Positions 13,722 to 26,000 of a stretch of DNA of 48,541 bases are shown here, in pieces. Each line of letters opens with the position of its first letter. Position 1 is the first letter of the stretch. Origin of the DNA: Blastocladiella britannica (lineage: Eukaryota; Blastocladiomycota; Blastocladiomycetes; Blastocladiales; Blastocladiaceae); the NCBI GenBank assembly GCA_025349905.2, contig MU624578.1:1-48541 (forward strand). The letters run 5' to 3'. The notes beneath the pieces are model-generated. The model was not told the origin of the DNA, did not search any database, and was given only the letters and a program-made list of their open reading frames with translations. Both the position numbers and the translations under genes were made by a program.

Positions 13722-15388
13722 TCATTTCAATCGATCGGCAAGCGCGCGTGCAAGATTCCGCTCAAACCCCTTCTTGATCGCGTCCCATGCTAGAACATTC
13801 GCGTCCATCGCCGCCCTTGCAACGGGCACATCGAACTCGAACGAGGGACCAAACGCATCGGCCCCGTCCCAGTCAGTTGGGACCCCATCACTGAGCCCGA
13901 GATCCAGTGGGATTCCGAGGTGCTCGAACAAGTGGGCGGTGGATAAAGGGGTCCCGACGGACAAGTTGATTTCGGCGAGCGGAGGGAGAAGATAAGGCAG
14001 TGCACAGGGACGTTTCGTGAGGTTCCCGGCGAGCGCGGTCACTTGAGCCCATACCCGCGCGGTGTTGGCGTGGTTGTACCCGCCTAGATCATATCGTCAG
14101 CCAGACTGCCTCCCATGGGAACGAAGATGGAAATGGGGTACCTCCACCAAGCACCACCAAGTTCGTCACGGGCCACACCGCGCGTATCAGCGCCACCGAG
14201 TGCACGATCGCGCGCGTCGAGCAGTTCCATGCACCCATGGCTTTCGGGTCCCCCGCTAATCCGTCGGCGCCCGCTTGAACTACGACCAATCGCGGTTGCT
14301 CACTGTCATTGCTGTGCATCTGTAAACCGGTCAGGACCATCGACACCGCGGCAATCACCGTGGTATCGGACGCCCCACGCGCCAGCGGAATATCGATGGC
14401 ACGCGTTGGTGTTTCGTCTCCAGGCCACTCGAACGCATCGATGATTGCATCGGTCCCGGTGCCGGGGTAAAACCCGGGCGATGCGTGGTGGATCGAGACC
14501 GCCAACACATCCCCATCCGACATTTCAAGCACTGCGTCTTCAACGCCGTCGCCATGATGCACGTCCAAGTCCAAGTACACGATTCTTGGCATCAATCTTC
14601 GCCCCGGGAGATGATCTGATATGGAGAGCATGGAGATCGCACAGTGGAGACCGATCGCCACGTCGTTGGCGTAGCAGAACCCGCCCGCCGCGCTTGATTT
14701 GGCATGGTGCCGGCCACCGTCCCAGTGCAGCGCGATTCGCGGCGTGTCACGGGTGGATAGTGCGAACTGGATCGCGGATAACGTGCCGCCGACCGACAAG
14801 AGGACGTGTGGGATCAGGCCCTTGAAGGTTGGGCAGTCCTACATACACTTTTAAATGAGAGATGTTTGGGAGGGGGCCAAGGGCATGTCACGTACATCTT
14901 CTAGACCGGCGGCGTGCAAATAAGTTGCGGGGACGTCCTGTTCCTTTGCGAACGCGTTGAGAATGGCTACCAAGACATTAGTGAGTCCGTCGCTTTTAAA
15001 CACGATAAAAATCAGTGGGTGACCTTACTCAGGTACCGGGCTGAGTGAAATACGCCAAGCTGGTCGGCGGTTGCTGGCTGAGGTCGAAGAATACTGTTGC
15101 AATATGCTTTAGCTGTCCGAGAATAAAGAATAAAAGAATGAATGAGGATCGAGGAGTACCGACATGGCAGATGGGCGGTTCTTGATGATCCCGAGCGCGT
15201 CAATCAGGCCGTGGACCAGGGAGGACTGGTACGTGTTACGTGTTGTTAGTCAACAGTCCATAACCTGAAGAATAACAAAAAAGTACCCGGCCAAGGTTGG
15301 AAGGCAAGCGGTCGTGTACCGCCGATGCCGCGGGCGAGTACACGAGCGCCAGTGTTGCCGAGTTGTCGTCGTCGTTGTCGTCGGCCAT
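13722..15388 (-). CDS. class I-type zinc histone deacetylase
   Basis: Six exons on the minus strand: 15388-15287, 15225-15160, 15077-15029, 14966-14896, 14838-14142 and 14083-13722, giving 448 residues. All introns (57-82 nt) are in phase. The protein removes acetyl groups from histone or other lysines with a Zn2+-water catalyst. Catalytic features are complete: His-His charge relay in GGRHHAK (about residues 140-141), GFCYANDVAIG, metal-binding DLDVHHGDG (about 186-193), a distal Asp in QAGADGLAGDP, and the transition-state Tyr in GGGGYNHANTAR, which is split by intron 5. The short N-terminus (LVYSP..., SSLVHGLIDA) and lack of a long tail resemble HDAC8/Hos1-size enzymes rather than Rpd3. 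It shares a 119-bp divergent promoter with GET3. Assignment to the HDAC superfamily is firm; the subclass is tentative. Confidence 0.92.
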
Positions 15389-15507
15389 CCTCGATCAAGA
15401 GTGGGACGCGCACGGCTGCGCACTAAAACCGGTTTTGGAGATGGAATTCCAAGCTGGCCTGCTTGCGCCTCTTTTTTCTCTTTCGCGTTTAACAAAACTA
15501 AACAAAA

Positions 15508-16624
15508 ATGGCCGACCACGACGACGACTACGAATTCGAGCCCTCGCTGCGCAACGTTCTCGAGCAGGAATCGCTGAAATGGATCTTTGTTGGCGGGAAG
15601 GGGGGCGTGGGCAAGACCACCAACTCGTGCTCGCTGGCGGTGCAGCTGTCCAAGTGCCGCGAGTCGGTGCTGCTGATTTCGACCGACCCGGCCCACAACC
15701 TGTCGGACGCGTTTGGCCAAAAGTTTGGCCGCGACCCGACGCTCATCCAGGGGTTCCCGAACCTTTACGCCATGGAAATCGATCCCAACGCCAGTATTCA
15801 GGAGATGATGGACCAGAGTATTATTTTGACCATTCGTTGACGTGTGGCGATATATTTTATTAACACCACTAATTGTATAGACGAGGACGGAGGCGCCATG
15901 AACGGCATGATGCAGGACCTGGCGTTCGCGATTCCGGGCGTGGACGAGGCCATGGGGTTCGCCGAGGTCATGAAGCTGGTCAAGTCCATGGACTACTCGG
16001 TGATTGTGTTTGACACCGCCCCCACCGGTCACACGCTGCGGTTCCTGTCGTTCCCGGCAGTCCTGGAAAAGGCGCTGGCCAAGATCTCGCAGTTCTCGGG
16101 CAAGTTTGCGCCCATGATTGCCCAAATGTCCGGCCTCATGGGCATGGGTAACGCGTCGGCCGACGACATGTTTGGCAAACTCGAGGGCATGCGCGAGATC
16201 ATTACCGAGGTGAACAAGCAGTTCCAGGATCCGGTATATTTTTGTTTTCTATATATATATATATATTTACGTGTACACTCAAATGGATTTAATACTATAG
16301 GACAAGACCACGTTTATCTGCGTGTGCATCAGCGAGTTCCTGTCGCTGTACGAGACCGAGCGCATGATCCAGGAACTCACGTCGTACAAGATCGACACCC
16401 ACAACATCATTGTCAACCAGCTGCTGTACCCAAAGACCGATTCCACCTGCGAGCACTGCACGGTGCGGCACAAGATGCAGCAAAAGTACCTGGAGCAGAT
16501 CCACGAGCTGTACGCCGACTTCCACGTGGTCAAGCTGCCATTGCTCACCAAGGAGGTCCGTGGGGCCAAGGAGATTGAGGAGTTTTCAAAGAAGCTGGTG
16601 GTGCCGTACGTGGCCGATCTCTAA
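15508..16624 (+). CDS. GET3: Get3/ASNA1 tail-anchored protein targeting ATPase
   Basis: Exons 15508-15817, 15881-16233 and 16301-16624 give 328 residues, close to the usual 330-350. Get3 is the cytosolic homodimeric ATPase that takes tail-anchored proteins from the Get4/5 pre-targeting complex to the Get1/2 receptor on the ER. Visible motifs are the deviant P-loop [10 protein letters not shown] at about residues 29-38, [14 protein letters not shown] (switch I), [13 protein letters not shown] (switch II), the methionine-rich client-binding helices around [12 protein letters not shown], and the zinc-binding CEHC at about 271-274 that bridges the dimer. Intron 1 splits an Asn codon; intron 2 carries a TA microsatellite. 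All joins keep phase and restore conserved sequence. Confidence 0.96.
16250..16267. repeat. TA microsatellite in GET3 intron 2
   Basis: About nine TA units lie just after the donor of GET3 intron 2 (16234-16300). A length change here would not alter the protein. Confidence 0.9.
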
Positions 16625-16681
16625 AGGTTTAAAGGTGAAAATGGATGGGTTTTTCTCTTTCATTTTTTTTAGGGAACAGAG

Positions 16682-18406
16682 ATGGCAACCAAGCGACCAC
16701 TGGCCGACCTGATTGACAATAACAACAGTACTGGAGTGATTACTGGAGTGATGGGAGTCGACGGCCAGCTCTCGCGCCCGGCCAAATTGGCCCGCACAGA
16801 CCCAAGTAACATTCCCAATGGACAACCGGATATCAGCATGTACCTGGACCGCATAGCCGTGTTGGAATCAGCGCTGGCGGCGACAAAGCACGAGCTGCGC
16901 GACGCAAGGCGCGAGATCCGGCACCTCGCCGAGGCCGCGGCGACCGCCAACCCGCAGCTGTACTCGACGCGGGTGATGGCTGCGTGGCTCGACGCCGACG
17001 TGGTCCCGATCGAAAAATACTTGGCCCGCCAGGCCTCTTCTGTTGTTGCTCCTGCTCCTGCTCATGCTGGTACTCTTGGTGCTGGACTCCCGCCGCTTCC
17101 ACCTCCACCTCCGCCACCGCCGTTGCCGCTCCCTAAAACAGCAACGCTGTCTGTATCCGCGTTGCCGGGATCGCCCGTAGTCAGTGGCGGTAGCGATGGT
17201 AGTGCTACGGCAGCAGTCAAGCACGAGCCCGGGTCGCGCAAGTCCAAGGCTCCTCCTGCTACTGCTGGATCCACCGCCCCCAATGCAGCGCGCATGGACT
17301 CCCCAGGGGCGCGAGCGGGCGGAACAGCGCCAGCAAGAGCGTCCGTGGTGGCCATGCCGTCCGATATCGAGTACACGACGTCGGGAATCCCCGCCCGGTT
17401 CCCGGTGCAAGTCGACGACGTGTCGATCGTGCACTTGGGCCGGATCATGCTGGACTCGCGGTGGTCGGTCGACGGCGTGTGTTTTCCCAACGGGTACCAA
17501 TGCAAGCGGTACATACATACGTTCTTTAACTCGTTATGAGGGCAATGCACTGATGTACCCAACAACAGCGAATGGCCGTCGGCCGTCCACCCCGGGACCC
17601 ACACGACCTACACGTGCGCGGTCCAACCAACGCGCGCCACCACCCGCCCGGCGCCCGTGTTCTCCATCACCGCCGCCGACGACCCCGACCACCCGTACGA
17701 GGCGTCGCATCCGACCGACGCGTTAGCGGTTTTGCGCGCCACGATCGCCGCTGCTGCCGCTAACCCGCTTCCGCAGTCGTCGTCGCCCACCAACGACACC
17801 GAGGCGGTGGCGGCGGTGGCGGCAGCGGCGGCGGCTGTCGGGGCGGCGGCCGTGGGCGCAGCGTCTGTTCTGCCGGGCATCACTGACGGGGCCGCGTTCT
17901 TTGCGCTCGCGCACCCGGTGGTGTTGGCGTGGTTGCAGAGGTTGCCGAGCGCCGAGAAAATCAAGTGGGCGCGGTACTTTGTTGCTGATCCGTCCACTCC
18001 TGCTGTTGGTGGCAATGGCATTGGAGGTGGTGGTGGTGGTGGTGGTGCAGGTACGCCTGGTCGGAGCTGGCCGTCGGCTGCGGCCGCGATGGCTCCGGCT
18101 CCGGCCGCCGCGGCGGTGGTTCCTGCGGTTCCGAGTGCGGGCAATGCAGCTCTCCTGTCCGGATCCGTGCCGCCCGCCGCACCGTCGTCGACAGTGTCGT
18201 CCCGCCGTGGGTCAATCGCCTCCGCCACGTTGGCGTCGTGGAGAGTGACACGGAGGTCCGGTGGCCCAGCTGACGACGGCGATCGCACGGCCGTAAACGG
18301 TGACGACGGTGATGTAGACGATGCAGGCGATCGGACCGAGGAAGAAGACATTGATATTGACACGGCCAGCGGGTCCACGACCATGATGATGGACGTGGAC
18401 GATTAA
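16682..18406 (+). CDS. FY-rich (FYRN/FYRC) domain nuclear protein, TBRG1-like
   Basis: Exons 16682-17508 and 17569-18406, joined by a 60-nt intron in phase 2, give 554 residues. The N-terminal 100 residues include a helical, coiled-coil-like stretch (residues about 55-85). A Pro-rich linker follows. Residues about 230-275 resemble an FYRN domain (VHLGRIMLDSRWSVDGVCFP NGYQCKR), and the second exon starts with an FYRC-like part (GTHTTYTCAVQ, PVFSITAADDP). FYRN/FYRC pairs occur in chromatin proteins such as TBRG1 and trithorax-type regulators. The C-terminus is low complexity with poly-Gly, poly-Ala and an acidic tail. It begins only 57 bp after the GET3 stop on the same strand. The FYR call rests on motif resemblance; the linker between the two halves in family members was not checked. 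Confidence 0.62.
18026..18046. repeat. (GGT)7 coding microsatellite
   Basis: Seven GGT units encode poly-Gly in the FYR-domain protein; a likely site of length variation. Confidence 0.9.
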
Positions 18407-18451
18407 CCTTCAAAAAAAAACGGTCCATTCTATTTCATTGTGTGTGAAGAG

Positions 18452-19984
18452 TCACTCCTTCGCTGAAAACCTTACCGCTCGCGGCCCGTCCCTTCGCCCC
18501 ACCTGCTTACCCACTTGCCGTTGTAGGTGATGTTGGCTCATTATGGCTTCACTGGACTCTCCTGCTGCAGTTCCTCCGGGCCCGGGTCCGGGTCCGGATC
18601 CATGGGTTGTGGTCGTGAGCGCGCTGCCGGGAACAGACTGGATCACGCTCTCGTTGATGGTGGCCGAGTGTCCCGCGGCGCCGCCGCTGCCGCCGGCCGA
18701 CGAACTGAACCGCGGCTTGTGTTGCATGATCCGGGTGACTTGGTCGAGAAAGTAGGAGAACAGGCGCATGCGGAACGATTCTGATCTGGATCAAGTGCTG
18801 TAATGGTGAGGACAGTGCATTTCTGCAAGTTAAGCAAGGAAAGATCATAGCGTACAAGTATATGCTGCACCAGTACGGGTCGAAATCACTATTCACATTG
18901 AAAGACTCGGTTGTGTGAGAAAACTCGATCATACAACAACAACAACATCAACAACAAACAACAAGCAGAAACATACCCAAGCGCCAGGATCAACGTATTA
19001 CTCACAATCGTCGCACATATCTCCAGTCCCAAGTTCAGCATAGTTTCCCGGATCAGTGTCCTTAACTCAGCCGAAACCGCTCCTCGTGACTGCGGCGCTT
19101 TAACTGAAAGCAGGAGCCGCATAAACTCGACCGAGAGGGCGCAGCTGACGAGGCCGTCGTAAATGGACCATGCTTTCGGTTTTTAGGGCCCAGAAATGAA
19201 AAAGTAAGACTTGGTATTTGAAAAAGGAGCATGAGGTAACAAACACATACAACTAAACCACTTGTCGCCCAAAACAGTGTACGACGTATCTCCCGTCGCG
19301 TACTGCATGTGATACGACCACAGATAGTACACGGTGTTGCCCAAGTTGCTCGCGATGCTGAGTGCAGAGAATGCGCATAGGATCTTGGCGCGGATCGGCG
19401 CCCGGCGAGCGGCAAACGACCAGTACCTAATTCCCATCCCAAGCTGAATACTCTGCATCGCGTAACGACTGCACCCTTGGCCCAAAAAATCAAAACGAAC
19501 CGAGTACCATTCACAAACTGCATCCCACTATTCGCGAAAAACGCGGCAATCAATGACCCGTACCCGACCCACAACTGCGAGTACAGTGCGCTGGCCAGTT
19601 CTGGTGTTGGAGGCGCTCCATCATCATTTGGTCCCGGATCTGCCGCGTCATTCACAAACGAGTAGTAAAAGAGCTGCAATGAAAAGTCAAAGATATGGGC
19701 CGTGGCCGCAACCGCCATGACCGCGTACAGCATCATTCCTCGGTGCGAGTGGTACATGCGCAAGCTGCGGTACGTAGTGAACGAGTCGACGACGACGATC
19801 AGGGCCATGGTCGCGGAGGGGGCCGACCATTGGAAAGTTCCCTGTACACATAATTGGTGTGTGAGTTGTTTCGATCCACTCTCTCGCTTCTCCTGAGTCG
19901 ATCCTTAAGTTTCATATAAAAAATGATTTTGAAGAAAATGCACACATTCGTAAAAGTCCGGGCGGTGTCAATATCGCTGTTCAT
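18452..19984 (-). CDS. multi-pass membrane protein, family not recognised
   Basis: A five-exon minus-strand model, 19984-19946, 19841-19501, 19426-19251, 19172-18977 and 18785-18452, keeps phase throughout and gives 361 residues. About six to seven hydrophobic helices are visible: near residues 20-40, 45-73 (ends FDFSLQLFYYSF), 88-118, 137-166 (ASNLGNTVYYLWSYHM), 187-209 (SIYDGLVSCALSVEFMRLL) and 227-250. A Ser/Gly/Pro-rich C-terminal tail of about 90 residues follows. The topology would suit a receptor-like or transport protein of the plasma membrane, but I see no diagnostic motif. Exon 2-3 and exon 4-5 joins are the weakest; the last intron (191 nt) is longer than the local norm. It stops 46 bp from the converging FYR gene. 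Confidence 0.6.
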
Positions 19985-20053
19985 ATTGCTGCTGATTCGT
20001 TGTCATGGGAGATTAACGGAGGGAATAAAATTATCAAATGATTATCATTTCTA

Positions 20054-23000
20054 CTATTCGTTGCCAGACGATTGTAAGGGACCAGCCACCACTGCCGCCG
20101 CCGCCTCCACGGGCGGCGCCACGAGCCCAAATATCTCAAACAGTTCCTTCACTTGCCGCTTGGTCACCATCTTTGCGCAAATGGCGTCAAAGCAACCCGC
20201 CGACACCAGCGATCCGGGATCGTAACCCGTGACAGCAACGATCGGGGTCTGTTTGTTGATGCCCGAGGCGCGGATCATGCGCGCGGCATTCTCTCCATCC
20301 ACTATAACACAATTCAAAGAGTGAGGCAAACTTTAAAAAAAACCCGCAAAAAAAACCAGGAAAACGTACACTGCGGCATTGCCGAATCCAAGAAAATAAT
20401 ATCGAACGGCTGCTGCGCGGCCAACCGACACGCGTCGACGCCGTTGTACACGACGCATACGGTGGCTCCCAGCCTTCTCACAATCGTTTCCAGTACCTTG
20501 ACCGCGATCGGGTTATCGTCCGCGATCAGCGCACACAGCCCATGGGCGCTGCTCCGGCGACGACTCGGTCCGCCGCCTACCGCCGCGGCCGCCGCGCGCG
20601 CGGTCGCAAACAGTCCGCTGCTGCCGTTTCGAGCCAACACCAGGGTCGCTGACGGCGTCGACGGAGACGCGGCGGGGGACGAGTCCATGGCGGCCGACGA
20701 CGAAGTTGCCACGGACCGCCGCGAAGCGCTCAGTGCGCGGCTGAGGAGCGGAGACGTGGGCGCCGAGTCGATTTCACGCGGAATCGCGAGCGGCGATGGA
20801 GCCGAGCCGCCGCCACTGCTGGGGCCGCTAGAGCTGGGGCCGCCAGAGATACCGCCGATCGAGCTGCTTCGGCTGGTGGAAGAGGCTGGGCTAGTAAGTG
20901 GGACGGACACGGGGGACCCCGTGATCCCGAGCCCCGGTCGCAATGGCGTGCCCTGGAATATATGGCCCGCACTACTACCGGCGTCAAACGATGATGAAGA
21001 TCTATGGCCCAAATGCTGCTGCTGCTGCTCGGCCGCCCCACCGATCCGCGGCGCAAACAGCGCCGGATCGTGCATCTCGAACGACGACAATGGCGCGGTT
21101 TCCGGGTAATCGCCCACCATATCTGCCGCGCGCGCGCCCATGGGCAGCGACATGAATCCTTCCGAGTCCGACGACATGCCATCGGCCGCGCTCGCGTACG
21201 TCGGGAGGGACGGAGGAACAACCACGCCCCGGCCCATCCCCTGGGACGACGAGTTGGATGACAGGGACATGGTTCGTCGGCGCCCGCTCTCAAACACTTG
21301 GCGCTGGAGCGACGGCAACGCACCTGATACGCCACTACTACTTCCAATCCCACCTCCTATAATGGGAGACCCCAACCCGGGGGACATGCCAGCTCCTTGG
21401 CTGGCCGAAAGCGGCATGGGCGACGGGAACAGTGGCCGGGGCGGAGACTGGCCCATAAACCGGCCCGTCGTGGGTGTTGCTGGCATAGAAGGCTGCTGTG
21501 CGGGCGGTTGCGGTTGCGGTTGCGGTTGCGATTGCGGTTGCGGTTGCGGTTGCGGTTGCGGCGGCGGCAGTGGCAAAAAGCTCCCACGCGGTGCACCCAG
21601 GTTTATCGGCAACATGGGTTCGTCTACCGTCGGCGGAAGCTCGGTCATGTCTACCATCGGGGATGCCGTCAGCTGGTGGCTCGGTAGCGCCGGAATCGAT
21701 CCATGGGCCGCGAGGGGCGAGGTGATGGGCGGCGCGCGAGGAGCGGCCGACGACGACGACGATCGCGAGCGCGGGCGGACGCCGCGGGGAGGCGGCATTT
21801 GCGTTTGCGGGATCTGCGGCATCGGCGGCGGTGGGGGTAGCTGCAGTTGCTGTGGGAGCGACGACATGGACGATGCGGGCGACGACAGAATCGACAGACT
21901 CCCACCAATCGATTTTGTGCGCTCGCCCCGCAACCGCACCATGACCGACTGGTTGGCTTCCTCGAGCCACTTGACGTTGCGGTACGAAATGGCGCCAAAG
22001 TCGGACGGAGAGAGCTCGCCCGAGGGAGACTCGCTCACATGCCCACTGCCCGTGTCGGGATCCCTTCCCCGGCGGCTGCGCGAAAGCGAGTCAGTTCCCG
22101 ACCCACTCCTGGCGATCGAAGCGAGCGACCCGCTCATACCACCGCCGATCGCCGTCGACGACGACAGCTGCTGGGCTGTCGGCGTGACCAGCGGCCGAAA
22201 CAAGTCCTCGATGTTGACCATTTCGGCGCCGCGCGCGTCAAAGTACTCGGTGTCTTCGCTGTTGGACGGGTTCGGGATGAACCGGGGTATCTGGGAGAGC
22301 AGCGTATCCCACTCAATGTCCTTGAAGAACGGGTGCGCCATGACCTGTTCTGCGCCGTGGGCGCCCAGCCGCGCGTCCGGGTCCGGGTTGAGCAGCTTGT
22401 CAATCAAGTCGCGCGCCTCGGGTGAAACGTCCGGGTCCATTTCCTCCGAGAGCTCCAGCCGGTGCGAGACAATGTTTTCAAACACGTCCTCGATCGAGTC
22501 GCCATGGAACGGCGGGACCCCGTAAATGAACTCGTACAGGATGACGCCCAGCGCCCACCAGTCGACGGCGGCATCGTCCTCCTGGCCAATGCCCAAAATG
22601 CTCTCGGGCGCAAGGTAGTCGGGCGTGCCAACAAACGTGCGCGGCTTGTCCTCGTTAAAGATATGGGGCTGCGGGACGGCTGCTGCTCCTGGGAGTGGCG
22701 GCGCACCACCAGCGAGTCCACCCACCGCCGTCCCCGACGGTGGAGAAAGGTTGGCCAACGAACTGCGCAGGACCGCGTGGGCCAGCGGCGACACCGAGAG
22801 GTTAAATGTGCTTTCGCCCGTGGGCGACAGCGGATCGCTGCGGCTGAACGAGTCGGATGCCATGGACCCGCGGCGGCTGTTGAGAATGTAGCTCGTGACC
22901 AGAGGGTTGATGGCCGGGGCCGACGCTGGTTCCAAGGGCGACCCGTACTCGGGGAGGGATTCGTGGCGCAAGTTGGACATTTTGGGAGACATGGGCGGCA

Positions 23001-26000
23001 GCGGGGGCGGTTCCAGCAGTGCAGCCGAGGCCGCTTGTCCGCGGCGGCCAAGGAAACCCATTTTGGACAGTCCGAAATCCGTCAGCTTCAAGTGCCCGCT
23101 CGAGTGGATCAGGAAGTTGTCTATATCATCGTTTATTATGAGTATTTTTCGTATCATTCTGGTGGATAAAAAAGACATACCAGGCTTCAAGTCGCGGTGA
23201 ATAATACCGCGCTTGTGGAGGTGGTCAATCATCAACACCATCTCAGCAAGGTAGATCTTGGCCCAGTCCTCGGGAAGTACCTCAAGCGCCTGTTCAATAC
23301 ACTATGTGAGAAGCACAAACCAAATCAAACCAAACCAAAAAAAAAGGAGAATACCTTGAGCAACGCCGCGCAATCCCCTCCATTCATGTACTCCATGACC
23401 AAGCACAAGCAGTCGGCCTCCTGGAACGTACAAATGAGCCTGGTGACGAACGGCGACTCGGCCTGGAGCATGAGCAAGATCTGTTCCGACTTGACGTTTT
23501 CGCGCTGGTTCTTGGCGGCCATTTCCGATTTGCGCAGCACTTTGATCGCCACATACTCGCCGGTGACGATCCGCTTGGCCAGGTACACGGACCCGAACGC
23601 GCCGCGCGAGATCGGCTTGATGAACTCAAAGTCGCGCTTGGTGACCACGGGCACCCGCAGTCCGCCAGTGGGCGACAGCGGGGATCCAATCAGCGGCGAG
23701 TGCTTTTGCCCCCGGCCATGCGACCCCTCGGTCTCGATGTTGGGTGGACGGTGGCGGCGGCGGCGGCGGGTGCGGCGACGACGGTCGTCGCCCGAGACAT
23801 TGGACGCCGATGACATGTACGCGGACGCCGATGCGTTACCAGTGCCAGTGCCCGTGCCGGCAGTATTGGACTCGGCGCTACCGCGGCGGCGCGGGCTGCG
23901 CGATTGCCGCGACCCCGACGACCGCGACGACCGCGACGTATCGCGAGCGCGAGTGACCGACCGCGGCGGCACCGGTGGCCGGGCAGTGGGCATGCCAATG
24001 TTGGCGCCCTCGTACTTCATTTCGTCGCGGATCATGGCGTGCTGCTTTTGCCGGGCAATCAGCAAGTCGCGGTTCAAGTTGACTGCGTCTTGCACGCAGC
24101 GGTACACGGTAGTAAACGAGTCCTGCCAGAACCCGTCCTCGAAAATCACCGGGTTCGACAGCTGCGTGATCCGCGGCGACACCCACAGCGGGCAGATATC
24201 GTGGAAGATGGGCAGCGGCTCGTTGCTCAGGCTTCCGTCCGGGTTGGTAGGTAGCGGGACGATCGAGACTGGAATGTTGCAGTTAAAGTCGTTGACCACG
24301 GGGCGCACGGCCGCAGCGTCCTCCAGCAGGTCCACCAGGTACTGTGCCCGCTGCCGCGTGAGCTCGTTGGCCTCGGACGCCAGAGCGTGCGCCGAACCGG
24401 GCAACGTCGGGTCATAGTCGCCGCCATTTTTGCCGCCGCCGCCGCCATTCTCGTCATCGTCGTCGGGCGGCAGCGTCACAATCGGTGGCGGCGGCGGCGC
24501 GAGCGACGACCGGCGCGACCCCGGCTTGGGCATCAAGTACGACTCAAACTCGGTACGGAGCGTGCGCAAGTTATCGTGGGTGATACTCATCATGTTCTCG
24601 AGCTTGTGCACTTCCGCGCACATGTTACTGTGCTCGTTGAACAAGAAGTTGAGCACGCGGCGCTCGCACACGTTGCAGAACGTGGTGGGCACTTCCTGCG
24701 ACGCCACCCACACCGTGTACAGCTCGCCCGTCGGGGTGAGGGTCATGCACACTACCCCCTGGGCCACGAGCGTCACGATCCGGTCGCCCTGTTTCAGCTT
24801 GAACTTGACCGACGCCGTCGGATTCACTTGCGCGTCGCCGTGCTCGACCGCGTGATGGAGTTCCAGGAGCTGGTCGATCCCTTCCTCAAACAACCGCTCG
24901 TCGTCCTCGGTAAACCCTTCCAAGTCCGAAATGCGCTCGGGCGGGAATTCTTTATCCCACTTGGCGATCTGCATGAACAATGGGGACATGGACTTGACTC
25001 GCGCGCCCTTGAACAACTCAAAGACGTACATGACTTTACGCGTCGCCAGTGCCGCGGCGTTCTTGGCGGCAGCGGCTGCAGCGGCAGCGGAGGCGGCAGC
25101 AGTCGGTTTCGCTGTGACCACAGCAGTCGTCTCGGGCGCAATATTAGACGACATGGACCCAGACAAGCCCAGCGAGTCGCCCGAGTCAACCGTCAACCGC
25201 GGATCCATCGTGGTGCCGACCGTGGTAGGAGTGTCCGCTGTTGAGGAATCGGTGGCGGACGAGGTCAAGTCGCCGGATGATGTTGACGAAGTGACAAGGG
25301 CAAGGTCGTCAAGTGGGTTCCTAAGCATCGCCTCCAGACTGCGGCTGCGCGGGCGGCCGCGGTTCACGGCCGAGGAGGGTTCGTCGTCGGCCTCGTCGTC
25401 CGCGTCGCCACTTGTCAAGCTGTCCGAGTCCGTGCTTGCTTCTCCCTCGCCTCCTTCTGGGGGAGCAGTCATGGCCCCACGCGAACCAGAGGTACCTGGC
25501 GATGGCCCTGGTCGGCCGCGGCGTCGTTGCTTCTGAGCGCCGCCGATCGCCGACTCGCCAGCTTGCTGATGCAGTTGGTCGCTGGCGTCTTCTGAGACGG
25601 ACCCCGACGACCCCGCCTCTCCCGAACTGCCCGTTTCCGAGCTATGCGGCGACTGCGACCCTGACGACCCCGACGACCCCGACGACCCCGATGACCGCGA
25701 GGACGCGTGCGACCCTGACCCCGAGCGCGACTGCTCGTGCTCGAGGTCGACCAAAACACGCTCGAGATCTCCCGCCGACCGGCGTTTCAGCTGCGCCGAC
25801 TTACGTTCAATGTAGTCTGCCTGGGACGTATGTGCGACCTTAATTTCCAAGAACCGCGCGAGTGCCGCGGTCCCCAGCACCATGCGGTGAATAGCGTCGC
25901 CCAGTGGGTCGTGGTCGAGCCGGAGCGACCGCTGCAGCTCGCTCATGCGCTGCACGATCGCAAAGCAGAGCGCGGGCTTATCGTACAGCTGGCTAGCGCG

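Noticed and set aside
15844..15880. Short in-frame start upstream of GET3 exon 2
   Set aside because: It is part of intron 1; the AG at 15879-15880 restores conserved Get3 sequence in phase.
18549..18932. Alternative last exon of the membrane protein using the strong CTTAACTTGCAG acceptor
   Set aside because: The acceptor looks good, but the resulting tail is Arg-rich antisense-like sequence; the chosen exon keeps phase and has balanced composition. Some doubt remains.
20153..22525. Long plus-strand frames (318 and 461 codons) across the RIM15 3' half
   Set aside because: They are antisense to the kinase and receiver exons; composition (Gly/Asp/Pro/Ser) mirrors the RIM15 low-complexity tracts.
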